DNA of 64,000 bases, taken from Planctomycetaceae bacterium. GTDB lineage: Bacteria > Planctomycetota > Planctomycetia > Planctomycetales > Planctomycetaceae. This document shows, in pieces, positions 44,073-52,995 of the stretch. The stretch is taken from the NCBI GenBank assembly GCA_021732845.1, contig JAKFUF010000030.1:1-64000 (forward strand), in the 5' to 3' direction. Position 1 is the stretch's first letter; every line of letters begins with the position of its first letter. Below the pieces are notes generated by a model. The model ran no database searches and was not told the origin of the DNA. It was given only the letters and a program-made list of their open reading frames with translations. The position numbers were made by a program, and so were the translations under genes.

Positions 44073-44369
44073 TCATCTCGGCGAATTTCCAGCCACGGCC
44101 AATTCGCCTGTCGGTTCGCCGACCGCCGACTCGCCCATGGCACTCGCCATGAGTCGCGCTTGCCGCGCGTGAGCCCGGTAGATTGCCACGCCGATTCCGA
44201 CGAAGATTGTTGGCGGCACGGCGAGCATGAACAGGATGCTGTACATGTAGGCCCGCGGCAGTGACTGGTCCGACTCGATGTTTGTGCTGCACATGGGGCA
44301 CGCGGAGACTTCCGCGGCCATGCAGACCAGGAGTGCCAAGGTGAGCAGCAGCGAGCGGGGGCGATGCAC
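44073..44369 (-). CDS. Small membrane protein with CPMC motif
   Basis: 98 residues from GTG 44369 with GAGG upstream; the frame extends to 44432 without signal-like sequence. A signal or first membrane segment ('LLLTLALLVCMAAEVSACPMC') leads to 'CPMCSTNIE', then a second transmembrane helix ('YSILFMLAVPPTIFVGIGVAI') and a basic tail. CPMC may bind metal. It lies between the Sco1-DUF420 and NYN genes in one operon; a role linked to copper or oxidase assembly is possible. Confidence 0.65.
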   Translation of the reverse strand: MHRPRSLLLTLALLVCMAAEVSACPMCSTNIESDQSLPRAYMYSILFMLAVPPTIFVGIGVAIYRAHARQARLMASAMGESAVGEPTGELAVAGNSPR

Positions 44370-44441
44370 GTTTTCCTCGGGAAAGATCTGTTCGACTAGG
44401 ACGGAGCAAACCGTTTTGTCCAGCCCGCTCAATTGCGTCGG

Positions 44442-45545
44442 CTATCCCGCTGGGAACCAGCTTGTGGCAAGATCCATGCGGTACAACATCCAGTAAATTA
44501 CCACTCCTGTGACGGAGACGTACAGCCAAATCGGAAACGTGATCCAAGCCCAGCGGCGGTGCGAGGCCCAGCTTCCGACGTTCATCCCCGGTACTCCCAC
44601 GCGCGCCAGCCTGTCGAACCGCTCGGCCGCCAACCCCTTCCAGATGGTCACGATCGCCAGTACCGGCACCAGCGCCGCGAGGACGATGTGCGTCAGCAGG
44701 AGGCTTAGATAGGTGTAACGAATCATGCCTTGGCCTTCGAACTTCTTCGATCCGGCAAAGTAATGATAGGTCAGGTAACAACAGAGGAACACAACGGAGA
44801 CCGCGAACGTCCCCAGCATCAGCCGCTTATGGGCCACCGGACGCCGCAGTTTGATCGCCAGAAACCCAGCCACCAGCAACAGTGTCGCCAGGCCATTCAG
44901 TGAGGCATTGACGGCGGGAAAACGTCGGACGAGCGGCGGGGTTCGCAGGAACCTGCGCAAATCGTTCATCGAGTCGTCCAAGACGGCGTTAAATTTTCCC
45001 TGGACACGCCCTTCGGCATCGACATACATGATGTTGTTGCTGTGGATCACCTCAAAGCCGGGCTTTCGATCGGCCCCATCCAGCTCCTGAACCGGCATTT
45101 TGAACGAACTGTGGATCAATCCGTAAATTTCGGCCTGATCGCCAGTCAGGAAATACCAGCGTTTGGGATCTGCCTCGGCTTTCTGGGAATACTCCCGCAG
45201 GACGGCCGGCGTGTCGTTCTTGGGGTCCACCGTGAACGAGACAAAATGCATGTCCAGATCTTTGAACTCGTTCTGCAGGCTGGACATGGCAACCGTGACC
45301 CGGGGACAGGTCGTGGCACACCGCGTGAACACAAAGCAGGCAAGCCACGGCTTTCCGAGCAGATCTTTGCGGCCGATTGTCTGCCCGTGGCACTCGGTCA
45401 ACGAAAAATCCTGGACGGGTGCCGCATCCCACAGGGGAGCCTGACCCGTTTCAGTGACCGGCTTGCAGCCAGCCACCATCAGCAGGATCACGAGGCCAGC
45501 GAAGCGTTGAACGATGGATCCAAACATGGTCAGTTTTAGGGTCAT
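44442..45545 (-). CDS. Sco1/SenC-DUF420 fusion protein
   Basis: 367 residues from ATG 45545, which shares a base with the TGA of the upstream ABC permease. An N-terminal lipoprotein-like signal ('LVILLMVAGCKP') precedes a thioredoxin-fold Sco domain with the copper motif 'FTRCATTCP' (CxxxCP) and 'EVIHSNNIMYVD' (copper His). After about residue 200 a DUF420 membrane domain of four or five helices follows ('HKRLMLGTFAVSVVFLCCY', 'THIVLAALVPVLAIVTIW'). It delivers copper to cytochrome c oxidase CuA; DUF420 usually sits in oxidase clusters. In many genomes the two parts are separate genes. Confidence 0.88.
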   Translation of the reverse strand: MTLKLTMFGSIVQRFAGLVILLMVAGCKPVTETGQAPLWDAAPVQDFSLTECHGQTIGRKDLLGKPWLACFVFTRCATTCPRVTVAMSSLQNEFKDLDMHFVSFTVDPKNDTPAVLREYSQKAEADPKRWYFLTGDQAEIYGLIHSSFKMPVQELDGADRKPGFEVIHSNNIMYVDAEGRVQGKFNAVLDDSMNDLRRFLRTPPLVRRFPAVNASLNGLATLLLVAGFLAIKLRRPVAHKRLMLGTFAVSVVFLCCYLTYHYFAGSKKFEGQGMIRYTYLSLLLTHIVLAALVPVLAIVTIWKGLAAERFDRLARVGVPGMNVGSWASHRRWAWITFPIWLYVSVTGVVIYWMLYRMDLATSWFPAG

Positions 45546-46327
45546 CACAGTGCCCTCCGGTGGGTCATCGCCACACAGGCGGACACGCAGACTAGGCAGA
45601 ACAGCAGGGTCACGGCGAGGCAGGTGCTGAAGGCTGGGAGCGCATTCGTGGGTGCCAGCGCCCCGGTGTAGAGCAGTCGCCGCAAGCCGGCCACGCCATA
45701 GGTCAGCGGGTTGGCGACCACCACCCATTTGAGCGACCCGGATTCCGCTGGGAAGAAAGCTCCAGACAGCAGCCACATGGGCATCAGAAACACGCTCATG
45801 ACAGCGTGAAACCCGTGGGTCGAGTCCATTGGCCAGGCGATGAGAAATCCCAAGGCCGTCAGGGTGAAGGCCAGGAGCGTCAAGAACGCGAACATCTCCA
45901 TCGCTTGCAGCGGAGAAATGCTGAGTCCCAGAAATGGTGCCAGGGCCAGGAACGCGCCCGCCTGGATCACGGCGAGAATCGTCCCCCCGAACAGCTTGCC
46001 CAGCACGAGCGACAGGCGGCTGATGGGAGCCACCAACACTGCCTGCAAGAACCCTTCACGGCGGTCCTCGATAATCGAAATGGTCGAGAAGATCGCCGTG
46101 AACATGACGATCATCACCGCCACGCCAGGGAAGAAATATTCTTGATAAGTCAGTTCCCGCCCGACGGGTGCCCAGGTGGGTGCTTTGAAACTCCCGTGCA
46201 GGCCCGCCCCGAACAGCACCCAGAAGAGAATCGGCTGCCCGAGTGCCCCCACGACGCGTGTCCGCTGGCGGAAGAACCGCACGAGTTCCCGGACCGTGAG
46301 CGTCCAGATGGCGAGGAGGGAAGGCAT
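45545..46327 (-). CDS. ABC-2 type transporter permease
   Basis: 260 residues from ATG 46327 ('MPSLLAIWTLTVRELVRFFR'); the upstream extension is translated repeat sequence and rejected. Six hydrophobic segments follow the ABC-2 pattern, with 'SIIEDRREGFLQAVLVAPIS' between the second and third and 'LSGAFFPAE' before the last. It forms the membrane channel of an efflux ABC transporter. The ATPase gene is not adjacent, unlike most such operons; the downstream Sco1-DUF420 gene overlaps by one base. Confidence 0.85.
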   Translation of the reverse strand: MPSLLAIWTLTVRELVRFFRQRTRVVGALGQPILFWVLFGAGLHGSFKAPTWAPVGRELTYQEYFFPGVAVMIVMFTAIFSTISIIEDRREGFLQAVLVAPISRLSLVLGKLFGGTILAVIQAGAFLALAPFLGLSISPLQAMEMFAFLTLLAFTLTALGFLIAWPMDSTHGFHAVMSVFLMPMWLLSGAFFPAESGSLKWVVVANPLTYGVAGLRRLLYTGALAPTNALPAFSTCLAVTLLFCLVCVSACVAMTHRRAL

Positions 46328-46339
46328 GGGGGGGACAAT

Positions 46340-46436
46340 CAATGAAACAATGACCAATGAAACAATGACCAATGCTGCCCGACATGATCGACGACCGGGC
46401 CAAAGCATTGGTCATTGGGGCCTTGGTCATTGAGTC
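46340..46436. repeat. Short direct and inverted AATGACCAATG repeats
   Basis: CAATGAAACAATGACCAATG units at 46340-46375 are mirrored by CATTGGTCATTG and TTGGTCATTGAGTCATT at 46405-46436. A small hairpin between the permease start and the end of the PQQ dehydrogenase gene. Confidence 0.65.
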
Positions 46437-46437
46437 A

Positions 46438-47631
46438 TTATTCTGGAATGAACTTGTACAGCATTCCGAACTGCGTGGTGAAATAGATCTCGCCCATTTC
46501 ATCTTCGCCGAAGGACATGACTGGCAGGTTGTTTCCGGTCAGCGAATAGTTGGCGACGACCTTCTTCGATTCGGCATTGTAGTCGAGTGCCCACAGCTTG
46601 CCGGAGACGTAGTCGGCATACACATATTTTCCGACCAAAGCCGGCACCGCTTTGCCGCGGTAGACGTGGCCGCCGGTGATCGACTTGCCGATGGTGTGAT
46701 GGTATTCCCAAATGGGATCGATCAAATCCTTGCGGGGTTCGCTGCCGCCGGGACCAAATTTGTGCTTGGCTTCGCGGAGCTTCCAGCCGTAGTTGCCGCC
46801 CTTGGTGATCAGGTCGATTTCTTCCCACAGATCCTGCCCAACATCCGCGAGCCACAGGGTGCCGGTCTTCTGGTCAAACGACATTCGCCAGGGGTTGCGC
46901 AGGCCATAGGCCCAAATCTCGGGCTGAGCGTCTTTCTTGCCGACGAACGGATTGTCTGCGGGAACCTTGTATTTCTTCCCCGCGTCCTGGTGGTCGACAT
47001 CGATCCGCAGCACTTTTCCCAGCAGTGTGTTCAGATTCTGGCCGTTGGCCATTGGATCATTGGCGCTGCCGCCATCGCCCAGGGCAATGTACAGGTACCC
47101 GTCGGGGCCAAACACGATCGTGCCGCCATTGTGATTCCAGAACGGCTGGGGAATTCGCAGCAGCTCCTCTTCATAGGTCGGATCCGCCTTGTTGGGGTCA
47201 TCCTTGGAAACGCGGAAGCGGGAGATCACCGAGGTGTGAGGAGCGGTGGTCGTTGTGTAGTAGACAAAGAACTGACCGTTGGACTTGTATTGGGGATGGA
47301 ACGCCATTCCCAGAAAGCCCTCTTCATTTTCCTTGTCGATGTAGACAACCTTCTTTTCCATGTCGAGAAAAACTGTCGATTCTTCGGCGGCCTCGTCATT
47401 TTTGACGACCCGAATCACGCCCTGCTGCTCGGCGACGAACACGCGATTGGTTCCGTCACCGGCGTGGGTCACGACAATCGGCCGTCGAAAGGTGAGTTCG
47501 GGGAAGGCACGGACGGCTTTGACGGGCAGCGGCGTGTCCTTGATCGTTTCCTGCGCGGCGAGCGGGGCCGAAACAGCCACCAGGGCGAACAGCAGGCTCG
47601 CCAGCAACGTCCTGCAAACGGCAGTGGGCAT
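46438..47631 (-). CDS. PQQ-type sugar dehydrogenase (GDH-B-like propeller)
   Basis: 397 residues with a Sec signal to about residue 26. Six-bladed propeller of the soluble glucose/sorbosone dehydrogenase family: 'LTFRRPIVVTHAGDGTNRVF', 'EEGFLGMAFHPQYKSNGQFF', 'WNHNGGTIVFGPDGYLYIALG', 'EIWAYGLRNPWRMSFD' and 'DVGQDLWEEIDLITKGGNYGW'. It oxidises sugars in the periplasm, probably with PQQ. Substrate unknown. Starts a minus-strand run but is separated from the permease by repeats. Confidence 0.88.
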   Translation of the reverse strand: MPTAVCRTLLASLLFALVAVSAPLAAQETIKDTPLPVKAVRAFPELTFRRPIVVTHAGDGTNRVFVAEQQGVIRVVKNDEAAEESTVFLDMEKKVVYIDKENEEGFLGMAFHPQYKSNGQFFVYYTTTTAPHTSVISRFRVSKDDPNKADPTYEEELLRIPQPFWNHNGGTIVFGPDGYLYIALGDGGSANDPMANGQNLNTLLGKVLRIDVDHQDAGKKYKVPADNPFVGKKDAQPEIWAYGLRNPWRMSFDQKTGTLWLADVGQDLWEEIDLITKGGNYGWKLREAKHKFGPGGSEPRKDLIDPIWEYHHTIGKSITGGHVYRGKAVPALVGKYVYADYVSGKLWALDYNAESKKVVANYSLTGNNLPVMSFGEDEMGEIYFTTQFGMLYKFIPE

Positions 47632-47827
47632 GAGTCTTCCATCAATGAGGATTTAAGGCGGGATGGGGAAAGGTAGCGATTTGGCAGGATCCCACGCAAG
47701 GAAGTGCCGTCGCATGCGATTGCGATGCCGCAAGAATTGACCCGTGGTGAAGGGAACCGTAGGATGAAACTGCGGAGTGGGCGTCACGCTGTTGGTCACG
47801 CGTTTCAACCGGTCGCGCGGCTCATTC

Positions 47828-47903
47828 GGGCAATATGCGAGGAACCCCGACAGCGGATGACGAAGGGGGCGCAAGCCACCGATCCGCGCCAGGTTCCACA
47901 GTG
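47828..47903. repeat. Diverged copy of the 92-bp dispersed repeat
   Basis: GCGAGGAACCCCGACAGCGG and ATCCGCGCCAGGTTCC match the inverted unit seen at 26031-26294, with several substitutions. The region 47631-47938 otherwise shows nothing. Confidence 0.6.
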
Positions 47904-47937
47904 AGCAGCACTTATCCAGACAATCGCGAGGTGGAAA

Positions 47938-48897
47938 ATGTTTCATGGCTCGTCCAAATCAAATCCACAGCGCACTGCGGCCTCGTGGCAGGGCTTGGGA
48001 TTTCCTTCCGGCCGCGTGTTCCTGGCCCCTCTGTTGGTCTTGGGGACGGCCCTGCTGGTCTTCGCTCAGGCGAAGCCAGACACCGAGCCACAGCCACAGA
48101 CGATCACCACCAAGGATGGGGTGCCGCTCAAGATCACGTATTACCCGTCCGTCCGCGGCAAAGAGGCGGCAGTCGTCATTTTGGTGCACATGAAGGACGG
48201 AAATCGGTTTGTCTGGAAGGATTTTGCCGAACGGCTGCAGCGGGAAGAGTTCGCTGTTGTCACAGTCGACCTGCGGGGACATGGGGAGAGTCGGCCCGCC
48301 GCCGCGAGCGGCGCGAAAACAGCCACGTTGCGGCCTGCAGACTACGCCGCCATGGTCGCCGCGGATATGGAAGCGGTCAAAAAATTTATTTATGACATGC
48401 ATCAGGAAGAGAAGCTGAACATGAACAAGACGGGGATTGTCGGGGCCGAAATGGGCGCGACGATCGCCGCCTTCTGGGCTGCGGCAGACTGGGCGAAGAC
48501 GCCACATTCCGATGGCATTGGCGAGTTTCGCACTCCGCGTGGACAGGATGTGCGGGCGATTGCCCTGATCTCGCCACAGACCAACATCAGCGGCCTGGCG
48601 ATTCAAAAGCCCCTCACCTATCTGGGCGACCCTGCGTTCAACATCGCCTTCCTGATCGCCTGGGGCGAGAAGGTGGGTGCCGACCGGACCACCGGCACGA
48701 AAATGTTTGACCTGATCTCAAAGGCTCCCGACTCCACCAAGCGGATGTTCAAGGAGGGCTATGATGCCAAGCTCAAGGGCACCGAGTTGATGGGAAAACA
48801 GTTGAAGCTGGAAGACCACATGTCGACATTCTTCACCAAGTTCCTGCGCGACATCCCCAGCGAATGGAGAGACCGCAAGTCGAAGCTGGAAGACTGA
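47938..48897 (+). CDS. Exported alpha/beta-hydrolase-fold protein, catalytic Ser replaced
   Basis: 319 residues. A hydrophobic signal segment (about 28-45) is followed by a hydrolase core: 'GKEAAVVILVHMKDGNRFVW', 'FAVVTVDLRGHGES' and the elbow position 'KTGIVGAEMGATIAAFWA', where Ser is replaced by Glu (G-A-E-M-G). Without a serine nucleophile it is probably non-hydrolytic or works otherwise. Similar 'GAEMGA' variants occur in planctomycetes as I recall. Role unknown. Confidence 0.7.
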   Translation: MFHGSSKSNPQRTAASWQGLGFPSGRVFLAPLLVLGTALLVFAQAKPDTEPQPQTITTKDGVPLKITYYPSVRGKEAAVVILVHMKDGNRFVWKDFAERLQREEFAVVTVDLRGHGESRPAAASGAKTATLRPADYAAMVAADMEAVKKFIYDMHQEEKLNMNKTGIVGAEMGATIAAFWAAADWAKTPHSDGIGEFRTPRGQDVRAIALISPQTNISGLAIQKPLTYLGDPAFNIAFLIAWGEKVGADRTTGTKMFDLISKAPDSTKRMFKEGYDAKLKGTELMGKQLKLEDHMSTFFTKFLRDIPSEWRDRKSKLED

Positions 48898-48971
48898 GTG
48901 TTTCCCTCAGGCGGCAGGTGACGCTTGTGCTTCTTGGAAGGCGCATGCCTCTGGCGGAATAAAGGGGTGTC

Positions 48972-49313
48972 ATGACCGAAGCCACGCTGCGACGGCACAT
49001 GATCGGTGCTTGCGCTCTGGGCTGTGCGGGAATCGCCCTATGGCGGCTCCTGGTTTCACATGATGTCTTCCAAGATCTGGCCTTGGGTGCGTTTTGGCGC
49101 GTGGCGTTGGTAATGGCTTCGGTGTGGCTCGCCTTGCCCACCGCTGGCCGACCCCTCGCCTGGGGGCGTCTCCTGGCCCTGGTGCTGATCACCGTGGTCA
49201 TCGTTTCCATCTTCCGCAAGGCCGCGATCCTGGTGCTGCCGCTGATCGCCGTCGCCGCCATCCTTGCGGTGTGGCTCCGCCCCAAACCGAAGCGACATAC
49301 ACGGCGCCAGTGA
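48972..49313 (+). CDS. Small polytopic membrane protein
   Basis: 113 residues with three or four hydrophobic segments ('MIGACALGCAGIALWRLLV', 'WRVALVMASVWLALPTAG', 'LLALVLITVVIVSIF', 'AAILVLPLIAVAAILAVWL') and a basic C-terminus. No family recognised. It lies 74 bp after the hydrolase-like gene; the following 49319-49468 are repeats. Confidence 0.6.
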   Translation: MTEATLRRHMIGACALGCAGIALWRLLVSHDVFQDLALGAFWRVALVMASVWLALPTAGRPLAWGRLLALVLITVVIVSIFRKAAILVLPLIAVAAILAVWLRPKPKRHTRRQ

Positions 49314-49318
49314 CGCCA

Positions 49319-49468
49319 ACGGATGAAGAAGGTGGCGCAGCCACCCATCCGCGCCAGGGGTTCCGCAGCGAGCATGACTGACCCGCGAGCGAGGAACCCC
49401 GATAGCGGATGAAGAAGGTGGCAGCCACCCATCCGCGCCAGGGGTTCCGCAGCGAGCATGACTGACCC
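49319..49468. repeat. Two inverted-orientation copies of the dispersed 92-bp repeat
   Basis: Two head-to-tail units (about 49319-49382 and 49383-49468), each with GCGGATGAAGAAGGTGGC, CATCCGCGCCAGGGGTTCC and GCAGCGAGCATGACTGACCC. Reverse complement of the units at 26031-26294. Confidence 0.85.
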
Positions 49469-49570
49469 GCCATAATTTTCGTATGATGTTCCTGGCGCTC
49501 GCTTGGTCCCCCAACGCCGAACCGGTTACGATTCAAACTTCACATCAAGTTTGCTCTATGGGTGTGCAGC

Positions 49571-51037
49571 ATGCCATTGATTGACCACCGTCGCCTGCTT
49601 CCGTGCCTGGTGATTCTCGCCGCGGTCTGCGGTACACATGCGGCATCCGCGGACGATTGGCCGCAGTTTCGCGGTCCGAATGCCACGGGACTGGCCGGGT
49701 CGGCGAAGGGTTTGCCCACCAAATTCAGCGCGGAACAGCCGCTGTGGAAAGTCGACGTGGGCGAAGGGATTTCCTCGCCCATCGTTGCGGGCGGCAAGGC
49801 CTTCGCCACCGGAATGGTGAAGCCTGCGGGTGGCGGCGACGCGAAGTTTGCAATCTTTGCGCTGGATGCCACGACCGGCAAGGAACTTTGGCGGCGCGAG
49901 TTCGCGACTGGCAAGCTGCCACGGATCACGCCTCCCAACAGCCACGCCTCCAGTACCCCCGCGACAGACGGCGAACGGGTCTACGTCCACTTCAGCACGC
50001 TGGGCCTGCTCGCCGTGAATGTTGCGGACGGAACGACTGCCTGGGAAACCCCGATGCCAATGCCGGCATACCTGATGGACTGGGGCGCGGGAATGTCACC
50101 CATCGTCCACGATGGGCTGGTCTATTTTAACCAGGATGACGACCTGCAGCCGACTTTGTTCGCCCTGGAGGCCAAGACCGGAAAACTGGCTTGGAAGACC
50201 GAGCGGGCCGACATGCTCGCGGGGTATTCGATCCCAGTGTTGAGTGAGGTCGCTGGTCGCACCGACTTGGTCGTCGCCGGCACGGGCAAGCTCAAAGGCT
50301 ACGACCCCAAGACGGGCATTGAACGCTGGACATGCAACACGCTGCCCCGCACCATGATGACTTCACCCGTGGCCAAAGACGGCATGATCTACATTGCCGT
50401 GCAGAGTTACGGCGACGAGTCCAGAACTTTGAAGGCCGCGTTGATGGAGTGGCTCGACAGCAACCAGGATGGAAAGTTGGCGAGGACCGAGGTCCCGAAA
50501 GAGTTCCACGAAAAGTTTGACCGGTCGGACAAGAACAAGGACGCCATCCTTGATGCCACGGAAGTGGAGACCGCCTTCCAGTCCTCCGAAAACCTGGTCG
50601 GTGGGGGCTCGATGGTGCAGGCGGTGAAGGGCGGCGGCACGGGCAACGTGACGAAGACGCACGTGGTGTTCAACCTGAAGAACCGGGCCCCTTCGAACCT
50701 GACGTCTCCGCTGGTCGTGGGTGAACAGATTTTTGTCGTGAAGAAGGGCGGTCTGTCCAGCTCGTACGACAGCCTGACAGGCAAGAAGCACTGGGAACTG
50801 GCCCGCATTCGCAACTCGGGCGACTACTACGGCTCACCGGTCAGTGGCGACGGCAAGATTTATGTTCCCGGCGAAAATGGCTTCGTCATGGTGCTGGAGC
50901 AGGGGCCGAAACTGAATGTGCTGGCCAAGAACGATCTGGCGGAGCCCTGCCTCTCGTCGCCAGCCATCGCGGATGGCAGGCTCTACTTCCGGACGACTGG
51001 CTCGCTGCTGTGCTTCTCGAATGAACCGCAGAAGTAG
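49571..51037 (+). CDS. PQQ-like beta-propeller protein with inserted EF-hand pair
   Basis: 488 residues from ATG 49571 (GTG 49562 possible). Sec signal to about residue 27, then propeller blades with the 'W..F.GP' start ('DDWPQFRGPNATGLAG') and PQQ-repeat motifs 'LDATTGKELWR', 'VADGTTAWE', 'LEAKTGKLAWK' and 'YDSLTGKKHWE'. Between blades (about 300-345) lie two EF-hand loops, 'DSNQDGKLARTE' and 'DKNKDAILDATE', likely calcium sites. Function of this exported planctomycete family is unknown; no catalytic PQQ ligands are evident. Confidence 0.85.
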   Translation: MPLIDHRRLLPCLVILAAVCGTHAASADDWPQFRGPNATGLAGSAKGLPTKFSAEQPLWKVDVGEGISSPIVAGGKAFATGMVKPAGGGDAKFAIFALDATTGKELWRREFATGKLPRITPPNSHASSTPATDGERVYVHFSTLGLLAVNVADGTTAWETPMPMPAYLMDWGAGMSPIVHDGLVYFNQDDDLQPTLFALEAKTGKLAWKTERADMLAGYSIPVLSEVAGRTDLVVAGTGKLKGYDPKTGIERWTCNTLPRTMMTSPVAKDGMIYIAVQSYGDESRTLKAALMEWLDSNQDGKLARTEVPKEFHEKFDRSDKNKDAILDATEVETAFQSSENLVGGGSMVQAVKGGGTGNVTKTHVVFNLKNRAPSNLTSPLVVGEQIFVVKKGGLSSSYDSLTGKKHWELARIRNSGDYYGSPVSGDGKIYVPGENGFVMVLEQGPKLNVLAKNDLAEPCLSSPAIADGRLYFRTTGSLLCFSNEPQK

Positions 51038-51102
51038 CGCGGCCGTCAGTTCAGCGATCGGTCAGCCCACGCCGCGCCACCCAATCTCAATCCATCACTC
51101 TC

Positions 51103-52872
51103 ATGGAGTCTGCCGTGCCCCGGCCCGTGGTTGTCGTTGCCCAGTGCGTTATCTTTCTGGCGGTGAGTGCCATTCATGCCTTGGCAGCCGGCCCGAAGAT
51201 CGACATCGTGACCGGTCCCAAGCCGCCAGCGCTGGAAACCACCGCTGCCAGCGAACTCGTGGCTCAACTCACCCGGCTGTACAAAGCCGAGGTGAAGCTC
51301 CACACCGAGATCCCCGCGAGTTCAGAAAACCTGATCCTGCTCGGGTCGCCAGAGACGAATCCAGCAGTCAAGGCCCTCGGCGCGGCTTGGCCAAAATTGA
51401 CGGAGCAGGGGCATCTGCTGCGAACGGTCGAAGTCGGCGGCAGAAAGGCCCTGCTGGTTGGCGGCGGAAAACCCGTGGCGACGCTCTGGGCCGTGAATGA
51501 ATTGGGTTACCAGAGCGGCGTCCGTTCTCTGTTGTTTGGCGACATCGATCCGGCCGAGCCGACGCCCTTCAAGGTTGAGGGTTTTGACACGGTCCTGGAG
51601 CCGGTTCACCCAGTCCGCGCCTGGAAGACGGTTGGGACTTCGCCACTCGGTGCGGTGTCGTGGGGCATCGCCGATCAGAAGCCGCTGCTCACGCAGCTCG
51701 TCAAGGCGAAGTTCAACCGCGTCGTGTTGAGCATCGACACACGGCAGCCATTTTTGGCAAAGAACGTCAAATCTGATGCCGTTCCCACGTTGGCGGTGGG
51801 ATTTCCCTTTCGCGTCAACGGAGACACGGCCGGCCGGGGCGCATTCGGAGGTCTCAAACAGTTCCAAAACCCAGACTTCACGGGGAAATCGACACCCGCC
51901 GAATTGAGCCAGGCGGGTCAAAATTATTTGCGGGAACTGATTGGCGCCGCGAAGGCTGCCGGGCTGGATGTCACGCTGCATTTCACCGGCCCGGATGCGG
52001 AACAGGCCGGGACGGAGTTTTCCCGAGTCGCGGGCACCATCGCGACCGGAAACTATGTCTCCGTCGATGACCAGCTCACGCAGGCCTCGCTGGCTAAAGA
52101 CGGCAAGCAGCATGTCGCCACGCTGGTGCTTGGCGCTGATTCCGTTGGGCCTCTGCCGCAGGCCGATCAGAACATGGCGGCAGCCAGAATCCAGGCGATG
52201 GTTGAGCAAATCCAAGCCAAGGACGGGCGGCGGCAATATGGGTTCATCGTCGAGGCCCTCAACCCCAGCGACATCGGTCCGCTAATGCACTATCTGTCTC
52301 GCGCCGGATTTGATCCGACCATCACGCCGGTGGTTGCCAACAAATTACTGGTCGACGCGGCCTGCGGCTCCGGCACCGACAGCCCCATGCAGAAGGGCTT
52401 GGACCGGCTCCAAAAGGCGACTGTCGGGATCGCGACCAACGATCCGGAGTTCGTGCCCTTTGGGCCAGACTTCCTCTTGAATGAGTATCACAGCGGCAAG
52501 CCCGCGCCGAAGTGGTGGGCTGACGTTCAGAACGACTACCTCGAAGCGATGAATGAAATGTACCGGGCGAATGGCCACTCTCGCGAAGACGGCCGGCAAC
52601 TGACCCTGTACTTTTGCCGCAGAATGGAATTCGGCTACGAGTACTTCAACATTCTGACCGCACTGCGGAATGCGGGCATCGCCCGCGATAAGAAAGACAC
52701 CGAGACGCAGATCGCGGAATTGGAGAAGGCGGTGGATTCCTTCAATGGCGGACTGAACGCCATGGCAGCGGTCTCACGGACGCCTTCCGACCGCGCGGTG
52801 ATCGCTGTCATGAACGCCTACGGCTATCACCCGGTGAAAGCCGAGTTGGAGAAGCTGCTCGACTCCCAATAG
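51103..52872 (+). CDS. Exported protein with glycosidase-type N-terminal domain
   Basis: 589 residues with a Sec signal to about residue 29. The N-terminal 'ASELVAQLTRLYKAEVKL' and 'LILLGSPETNPAVKAL' resemble the GH67/GH20-type accessory domain that precedes alpha-glucuronidases and hexosaminidases. A TIM-barrel-like region follows ('AWKTVGTSPLGAVSWG', 'FNRVVLSIDTRQPF', 'AGLDVTLHFTGPD'). No clear catalytic acid pair is identified. Possibly a polysaccharide-processing enzyme, but this is inference. Confidence 0.5.
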   Translation: MESAVPRPVVVVAQCVIFLAVSAIHALAAGPKIDIVTGPKPPALETTAASELVAQLTRLYKAEVKLHTEIPASSENLILLGSPETNPAVKALGAAWPKLTEQGHLLRTVEVGGRKALLVGGGKPVATLWAVNELGYQSGVRSLLFGDIDPAEPTPFKVEGFDTVLEPVHPVRAWKTVGTSPLGAVSWGIADQKPLLTQLVKAKFNRVVLSIDTRQPFLAKNVKSDAVPTLAVGFPFRVNGDTAGRGAFGGLKQFQNPDFTGKSTPAELSQAGQNYLRELIGAAKAAGLDVTLHFTGPDAEQAGTEFSRVAGTIATGNYVSVDDQLTQASLAKDGKQHVATLVLGADSVGPLPQADQNMAAARIQAMVEQIQAKDGRRQYGFIVEALNPSDIGPLMHYLSRAGFDPTITPVVANKLLVDAACGSGTDSPMQKGLDRLQKATVGIATNDPEFVPFGPDFLLNEYHSGKPAPKWWADVQNDYLEAMNEMYRANGHSREDGRQLTLYFCRRMEFGYEYFNILTALRNAGIARDKKDTETQIAELEKAVDSFNGGLNAMAAVSRTPSDRAVIAVMNAYGYHPVKAELEKLLDSQ

Positions 52873-52995
52873 ACGGGTTCCGGAGGCTCGCGTACCAGCC
52901 ATTCAGTTCAGAACGCATGCGCCCGACCATCTAGCCGCGCCATGCGGATCATGAAGCGGAGATCTCTTCCACACTGCCACGCAACGGAACGCCCC

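Noticed and set aside
46328..46408. N-terminal extension of the ABC permease
   Set aside because: The extra residues are translated from short AATGACC-type repeats; a normal start lies at 46327.
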